64,000 nucleotides of DNA from NCBI GenBank assembly GCA_028583605.1, contig CM053325.1, forward strand, positions 38,677,435 to 38,741,434. Reading direction: 5' to 3'. A model generated the notes under the pieces. The model was not told the origin of the DNA, did no database searches, and saw nothing but the letters and a program-made list of their open reading frames with translations. The translations under genes and the position numbers were made by a program. Shown here one piece after another: positions 58,395-64,000 of the stretch; the stretch's first letter is position 1; every line of letters starts with the position of its first letter. Source of the DNA: Dastarcus helophoroides (Eukaryota > Arthropoda > Insecta > Coleoptera > Bothrideridae).

Positions 58395-58703
58395 CATATA
58401 TGTAATAATACTTCTATATGGCCAGTTCCTCGTTTCTTATGGGAAAGACTTCTCTTTTTGCTGACCTTCACACGCATTAATGAGTCGCAATGCGCAGGTA
58501 TTACAAATCCTCTGTGCATGGCCAAAGTGAGCTGTTCGCGGCCAAACATAAACACCCGTTTAACCCGTGCGTAGCGATTGGTTCATTTCGTTCATTCATG
58601 CGCAATACTCGCCATTTATCCATGTTCCATCTTTATCGGATTTGATCAGAACAAACTCGCGAAGAGAATAGGGAGCTGGCCATATAGAAGTATTACATAT
58701 ATG
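58395..58703. mobile_element. hAT-like MITE, copy 1, perfect 8-bp duplication
   Basis: Terminal repeat CATATATGTAATA, then ATACTTCTATATGGCCAG on both sides, about 309 bp. The flanks are GTTTCACC (58387-58394 and 58704-58711). Near-identical to the copy at 59106-59413, so recently active or co-amplified. Confidence 0.85.
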
Positions 58704-58885
58704 GTTTCACCTTGGCTGCCATCTCGAAAAATTAGAGGTAGTTTATATTTGATGTAAGTTTCATTGGTTTCCGGAATTGGCGTCCAAAAGGCTAGTTGAT
58801 CAGAATTAATAATTGTTGTCCCCATAATTATCCATGAAGTAGAGTCACTTAGATTTTTCGTCTCGTCGAAGCATGCTACAATGTA

Positions 58886-59475
58886 CAGTAGACTCCCGCT
58901 AAAGTTGCGCTCACCGGACTGGATCGACTGTTAAAGATGCTACTCCCCTACCATTCCTGCCATTGTCGAAAAATGTATATGTTGTATTGCTCCTTGTGAG
59001 GTTGAGTGGGTTATTCAAAAGTGGCACTAAAACTCGGAAGTCTAATTCGTCGTTCGAAAATTAGAGAGGGGGAATATCCGTGCAACTTTAGCGATCGTAC
59101 CTTGTCATATATGTAATACTTCTATATGGCCAGTTCCTCGTTTCTTATGGGAAAGACTTCTCTTTCTCGCTGACCTTCACACGCATTAATGAGTTGCAAT
59201 GCGCAGGTGTTACAAATCATCTGTGCCTGGCCAAAGTCAGCTGTGCACGGCCAAATATAAACACCCGTTTAACCCGCGCGTAGCGATTGGTTCATTTCGT
59301 TCAATTCATGCGCAATATTCGCCATTTATCCATGTTCCATCTTTATCGGATTTGGTTGGAACAAACTCGTGAAGAGAATAGGGAGCTGGCCATATAGAAG
59401 TATTACATATATGTATCTTGTCAACTTTAACGAGCGGACAACTGTAACGGGCGTAATTTTAGCGGAAGTTGGCTG
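58886..59475. mobile_element. Pogo-like MITE with TA duplication, carrying the second hAT-like MITE
   Basis: Starts CAGTAGACTCCCGCTAAAGT and ends GCGGAAGTTGGCTG, flanked by TA (58884-58885, 59476-59477). The CAGTAGACTCCCGCTAA-type terminus and TA target fit pogo/Tigger-like MITEs. About 282 bp without the nested MITE. Confidence 0.7.
59106..59413. mobile_element. hAT-like MITE, copy 2 (nested)
   Basis: Same element and orientation as 58395-58703, about 94% identical by eye. Target duplication TACCTTGT/TATCTTGT (7 of 8 match). It sits inside the pogo-like MITE, giving an insertion order. Confidence 0.85.
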
Positions 59476-59631
59476 TATTTAACTTTTTTTGTTATATGAA
59501 CGTAGAAAATTCCATTCATAATTACTGTTAGTAAAACGTAGCTGGTTTGTAGGAGAATTGCTTTTGAGGATTTATTGAAGATACTTGTCGTTTAATGATT
59601 TATCTTCTACTAAAACCTTTTAACATGGCGC

Positions 59632-59883
59632 TTAATATTTAATTCGTTTAGAAATAAGTCTGTTCATTTCTTTTTGTCCATATTCAGTATGGGCAGGACA
59701 CACTTTACTTCCATTTACTTCTGATTGATCCCGGAATGGTAAAAATATACATTTATCATTACACTTGTGTAAGTCGCAAATTATTGAATTACGATATAAA
59801 ACTCCAGTTTCTTTGAACTCTTCAAGAACAGCTGACCCCCAGTCTCCAGAATATACGTATTGTGAAACACACTTCTCTTCCAT
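59632..59883 (-). CDS. Small cysteine-rich ORF next to right TIR
   Basis: 83 codons, open, starting MEEKCVSQYVYSGDWGSAV. Six Cys (CDLHKCNDKC, VCPAH) with mixed His could bind zinc. The ATG lies about 45 bp inside the terminal repeat edge, downstream of a weak TATA (TACAAATATC), the position where the left half has its PolB leader. Not recognised; no left-half counterpart. Confidence 0.5.
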   Translation of the reverse strand: MEEKCVSQYVYSGDWGSAVLEEFKETGVLYRNSIICDLHKCNDKCIFLPFRDQSEVNGSKVCPAHTEYGQKEMNRLISKRIKY

Positions 59884-59924
59884 GTCTACACAAACTCACG
59901 ACTGTCTTCTTTTTTGTTTGATTT

Positions 59925-61270
59925 TGATATTTGTAGGTCACATAGGTCACGTGAATAAATTGAATTCCGAGAATCTTAAGCAGGAAACGACAGGAAACTT
60001 TTCGTTCGTGTATCGACTTGTTGGATGTCACCTCGTATGTGTGGCGCATGCTCATCGGATATGTTACGGTCGTTTATTTCTTTGTTTATAATAAGCAATC
60101 GCAAACAAGAAGTCCGAGAAAAAAGCATAGGTGTCATGTTACATCTCTGCGCTCGCCAAGTTTTATATCATTGCATATCTGCGTCGGATTAATTAAATTT
60201 TCGGTAGTACGAGAAAAGAAGTTTATGCAGTTGGATTCATATGTCACCACGTGCTTATCTATGTTGCTTCGGATTACCTACACATGTTACGGTCGTTTCC
60301 TTGTTTACAGCAAACAATCGCAATCAAGAAAGAACAGGCAAATTTTTAGTAGCGCTATGTTCACTTTAAATCAAGTTACGTAATTAGGTAAACAAGAAAG
60401 GACAGGCAAATTTTTGGTAGTCCGAGAAAAAAGCATTGTAATAATAGGTGTCATGTTATATCTCTGCGCTCGCCAAGTTTCATATCATTGCATATCTGCA
60501 TCGGATTAACTGCCTGCTCGCCTTAAGATTCCCCGCTATCTTTTACAGTGTATTCAGTGAGCGAAAATGCAACTCGAGTAGAGCTTGTGTTTAAAAATAA
60601 CTTTAGTCACGTCTATAAATAACTCTAGGTTCATTAGCTTCGGTAAATATGGAGTCATGTTTATAAAAAGCTCATTGATCTCCGTTAAAAATGAGTCATC
60701 TTTGCCTTTGACGATAATGTAATTTAAGCTATGTTTAAAAATAACTATTTCAGTTCATTTCACTTTGAACTTACCTTCAAAGTATCCTATGATTATATGT
60801 GTCATGTTTAAAAATAACTTTCACCTTCGGATGAGTCACGTCTATAAATACCTATATTTAGGTTCTTTGTACTATATCAGTTCATTTCCCCTAACCTTGA
60901 AAGTATCCTATTGTCGTAAAGTTTTATGACTTCATTGAAGTTCTTTGACTTGGACCTTGGACATTGAAAGTATCGTATTGCCTTAAAGTGCTACGACTCC
61001 TTATTCTAGGAATGTTATTTGACTTGTGTTATTACTAATCAAAGTAACCTTGAAAGTATCGTATTACCTTAAAGTTCTATGACTTCTTATTCTGGGAATG
61101 TTATTTAATTTGGACTCTTATATTACTCATTTGAGTTAACCTTGAAAGTATCCTATTGCGTAAAAGTCCATGACCTCGGAAGTGTCATATTACCTGGAAC
61201 CTACTGCGCATGCGTCAGAATTTGAATTTTCCGCCTTTTTGTGTCCCAGAAACATCATAGGTACACTACT
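59925..61270. repeat. Right terminal inverted repeat
   Basis: Inverse of 34481-35637, ending CATAGGTACACTACT. It carries the same five-fold CTTGAAAGTATCCTATTGCC array (60895-61160) and the GTCACGTCTATAAATA units. It is longer than the left one because a segment of about 350 bp containing TCTCTGCGCTCGCCAAGTTT is present twice (about 60130-60200 and 60440-60510). Confidence 0.85.
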
Positions 61271-63602
61271 ATCTCGAATTCTTTGTTTACCTTTTTGGTC
61301 ATATATGGTGCGTCAGTTATTAGTTTCCCAAAAATTATCGTAACCCTAAAAATCGCAAGGTTTTTCGCCAAATTAGCCATTTGGTTTGCACTCGAAGGTT
61401 TTCAAACCAAAACCCTTATTATCGGTGAGTGTTCGCTAGTTAGTTTGTACACAGAGATTCTCAAACTATTTTCAGGTGTGTCGTTTAGTACCCAATTCGT
61501 GTGTGTTTTTCGTTTTTTAATTTAAGCATTCGTCACAGCATACAGCTGTTAAAAAAGTTGAACTAACAATATTCAAAGGATAATGCTACATGGAGCTCAA
61601 GCTTGGAAATAGTAGAAGTTGTGATTTATCGTAGTAAATCAAATTCATCAATGTTTATTCAGTCTTACACATATCTCTCTCTCTTTCTTTTCTTCTTTCT
61701 TTCACTTTGCCTTTGTAAAGTTGTTTCTTTGTTTCGTTTCCTATTTTTCTCATACCAAAACTCAATCAGTCGAACTCAAACCAGTGTCATAAAATATACG
61801 AGAATATTGTTCAAATTTTGTAAAAACTTTTTGAATAGAAATTTCACTTCAAAACTACATCTATTTTCTACGGCTACTGATCAGATAAAAGGGACGTTTC
61901 TAGCTTAGAAAGTGACTAAGAAGCACAAAAAAATACATTTAATTTAAAATTATGAACTGGCAAATTCTCATTCCTTTCACCCAGATATTTCCCTAACGAG
62001 AGCTGATGCTGATACTGCTCGTCCACCTACGTTAGTAAATTAGTAAAGCGACTATAGATTAGTAATTTTGCAAAAGCTTGGACGTGTAACCGATGATGGG
62101 ATCCACAAATAAGGCAGATCGGGCGAGTACACCAGAACAAGAACCAGAAGAGGTTACTACTTCTTCTAGGGTGTTAAGGAGTACGTTCCCGCGGAGCACA
62201 CCCAGGGGTTCACATGTGTTGGGACTTTGTCTATGTCTCGAAAGTTCTTTAGACATACCTTCTTACAACACCGGTTCTGGTTTTCCTTGTTTTTTCACGT
62301 TTCGAGAACTTACAGTACATCCTCAGCAAATCCTAATGTAGATGCCTGCTGTCAGTTACCGAGCCTGCGCTGATGGATGTGATTGATTTTTTTGAACCCC
62401 TGGAAGCTCGGTTTCCAACAGCAGAACACCGAAGAACGACTTTAAGAAAATAGAAAACCTTCGAAGGCAATTTGATTTATTTCTTTTCGTCTCTTTTCTT
62501 TCTATTCTCTTGTTGTTTTTTTTCGTTTTTTTGAAACAGGTAGTAGCACCAGTTAGCGGTAGGGTTCTTGGCCCTATAATAATTTTCTAACAATGACGAA
62601 TTTTTTTTTTAATTTCTTTCTTCTATTTTTTGGTATCCCTAACCCGATATATATCAAAATTAGGAAAAAGTATTTTCCCAAATTTCAGGAAAAATTAATT
62701 AAATTATATAAGAGCGAAAAACCTTCAAATAAAATCATCAGACAATTTATTCCATACCAAACATCACACAAACGATACAAGAACTTTACATTGAAGAGAA
62801 ATTGTGTATTCATTCGGGTTAATTAGAGCATTTTTCATAACTTCTATTTCGTAGTCGTTTTCATACGTCCGGAACTTGACCATATTTTTTAAATAAGTTT
62901 CATGGAAGTTCAGTACCCGATTATCCTGTAAAATTTCTTTGATATTTTTTGTTTACGCCCCCATCCTTAATGTCTGGGGACCGAAAGAATACCCTCTACA
63001 TCTCGCTAGAGAGCATAAAGATGCAGAATTTCTACTAATTTAAATATTTCTAACCCAAATTAACCCTTAAATTAATTTTAAAAAGGATTCTCAAAGTGCA
63101 AATCAAACTACAAACCCCTTTTGGATGATGATCATCTTGCAAGTTTTATTTTGATAATTGAAAGTTAAAAACTTTACGATTGTACGTGTTTATAAGGGCG
63201 TTTTTTGAAAGTAAAATCGCTTCGATCTACGATCACATGACATAGTCTTACCCGTCAAATTCCAGAGATTTGGTACGGTCTGCGTTATCGATATTTACCA
63301 GCTCTTCTATTGCTCTAATTTACTACAACGAACTTTAAAATGTTCTTTTGAAACCGATATTTGTGCTTTTTTCGAGTTTAAGTAATTTAAACTTGAAACA
63401 AACCACGCCTAACAAATAATCCTTACCTAATTTGTGAATTACTAAGAAGTCTGCTCCTTACGCAAAACGTTATGTTACAAAGAATTTTTATAATACAGTA
63501 TTTGTAGATTTACTATTTTAAAGAAAAATTGAATAGAATTAAATGAAATAAAAACTATGAAATAGAACAGTTTAGCAGGAGTTCACTCACCACAGTACCA
63601 AC
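61271..63602. repeat. Long dispersed repeat, copy 2 (inverted), part 3
   Basis: Starts with the right target duplication ATCTCG (61271-61276) and runs as the inverse of 7674 back to 5183: TATATGGTGCGTC, TTTGTACACAGAGA, GCTCGTCCACCTACGTTAGTA, GGTAGGGTTCTTGG, ATCTCGCTAGAGAG and ACTCACCACAGTACC. No gene recognised. Confidence 0.85.
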
Positions 63603-64000
63603 TGTGAAATATGAATATGTAAAAAATTTAACTTCAAAAAACAAAAAATTCCAAATTTTGATTTTAAATTTTTGAAATGTCGCAGTCACAATTTGGAATT
63701 TGAAGAGAAAATGAGTTAATTCCAAAAGTTTGTAAACGATGGTGAAACTGACTAAAAACGAAATTTTGATTTTAATTGAAAACGCACAAAAAATTAAATG
63801 TTTTTGATAAAAAGGGCTACCAAAATTTAGACTGTATGCATAGTTCAAATTTTTTGAATAGCCATTTCATTTTAAAGATGTAACATTATTTCAAAATCAC
63901 AAGTTCCCGACAAATAGAAATTTCTAATAAAAGTTTTTGAATATTGTTGTCCTTATAGGCCTTCACAGTAGATATTACATTCGATTGTATTTATTTTCTT
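63603..64000. other. Gene-free stretch at window end
   Basis: AT-rich, no recognisable gene, exon or element terminus. Confidence 0.4.

Larger units (their letters stand above)
58262..59560 (-). pseudogene. Unknown ORF at right end, split by MITEs
   Basis: Minus-strand frame legible in three pieces once the insertions are skipped. 59560-59478 is hydrophobic: AILLQTSYVLLTVIMNGIFY. 58883-58704: CFDETKNLSDSTSWIIMGTT and TPIPETNETYIKYKLPLIFR. 58394-58262: MNWVMALLNPVVPQVTEAIS, ending at about 58250 in the region where PolB begins in another frame. The pieces join in frame when one copy of each target duplication is kept, so it was coding before the MITEs arrived. A hydrophobic stretch near the start could be a membrane anchor or signal. 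Family not recognised; no left-half counterpart. Confidence 0.5.
34481..61270. mobile_element. Polinton/adintovirus-like element, integrated as head-to-head dimer
   Basis: 26,790 bp from AGTAGTGTACCTATGATG to its inverse CATCATAGGTACACTACT. The termini start AG and end CT, and the 6-bp flanks are ATCTCC/ATCTCG. These are the classical Polinton/Maverick hallmarks. Long inverted terminal repeats enclose two mirror-image gene sets, each running PolB, small ORF, packaging ATPase, PLA2-protease, penton and RNase H-like gene. The major capsid gene survives only in the right set. The sets meet at 46.4-47.0 kb. No integrase gene was found. All major genes are damaged, so it is a fossil. It is inserted in copy 2 of the host repeat, downstream of the last visible ABCA exon. 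Confidence 0.85.

Overview
The window is AT-rich, intron-containing animal DNA that is heavily loaded with transposable elements. Three things point to an arthropod, most probably an insect: an ABCA-type transporter gene with short exons and GT-AG introns, a TATA plus TCAGT initiator, and transposon families typical of insect genomes (Polinton/adintovirus-like, gypsy of the 17.6/297 type, copia, pogo, hAT MITEs, Penelope-like ends). The species cannot be read from the sequence. No tRNA, rRNA or CRISPR was found.

Layout. 1-5.05 kb holds Polinton-type DNA polymerase B (PolB) remnants and two fold-back elements. 5.18-8.02 kb is one copy of an unidentified repeat. 9.8-30.0 kb carries ten exons (+) covering the N-terminal half of an ABCA transporter: first extracellular loop, membrane helices and the complete first nucleotide-binding domain. 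Its 13.5-kb third intron is packed with two decayed gypsy elements (-), a 5'-truncated copia (+) and several inverted-repeat elements. 30.2-63.6 kb is a second, inverted copy of the 5.18-8.02 kb repeat, split by two large insertions: a 3.9-kb TIR element (30351-34286) and a 26.8-kb virus-like element (34481-61270). No further ABCA exon was seen after 30022, so the large element lies in an intron or at the 3' side of that gene.

The centrepiece is the 34481-61270 element. It begins AG and ends CT, has inverted terminal repeats of about 1.15-1.35 kb, and is flanked by a near-perfect 6-bp target duplication (ATCTCC/ATCTCG). The uninterrupted target site is present in the other copy of the host repeat at 7669-7674. 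Inside, the gene set is present twice, mirror-wise. From either end inwards the order is PolB, a small ORF, a packaging ATPase (opposite strand), a phospholipase A2/adenain-like protease polyprotein, a penton-like minor capsid protein, the major capsid protein (right half only) and an RNase H-like gene. The halves meet head to head at about 46.4-47.0 kb. This reads as an integrated inverted dimer of a Polinton/adintovirus-like virus, with about 75% protein identity between halves (by eye) but more similar terminal repeats. No integrase was found. Every large gene carries frameshifts, stops or insertions, so it is an old, inactive copy. Later insertions (pogo, two fold-back elements, two hAT MITEs, one pogo-like MITE) broke it further.

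In the ancestral virus PolB would replicate the linear genome from protein-primed ends, the ATPase would package it, the major capsid and penton proteins would build the shell, the protease would mature it, and the PLA2/hydrophobic module would breach a membrane on entry. These roles come from family knowledge; the sequence shows only the motifs listed per feature.
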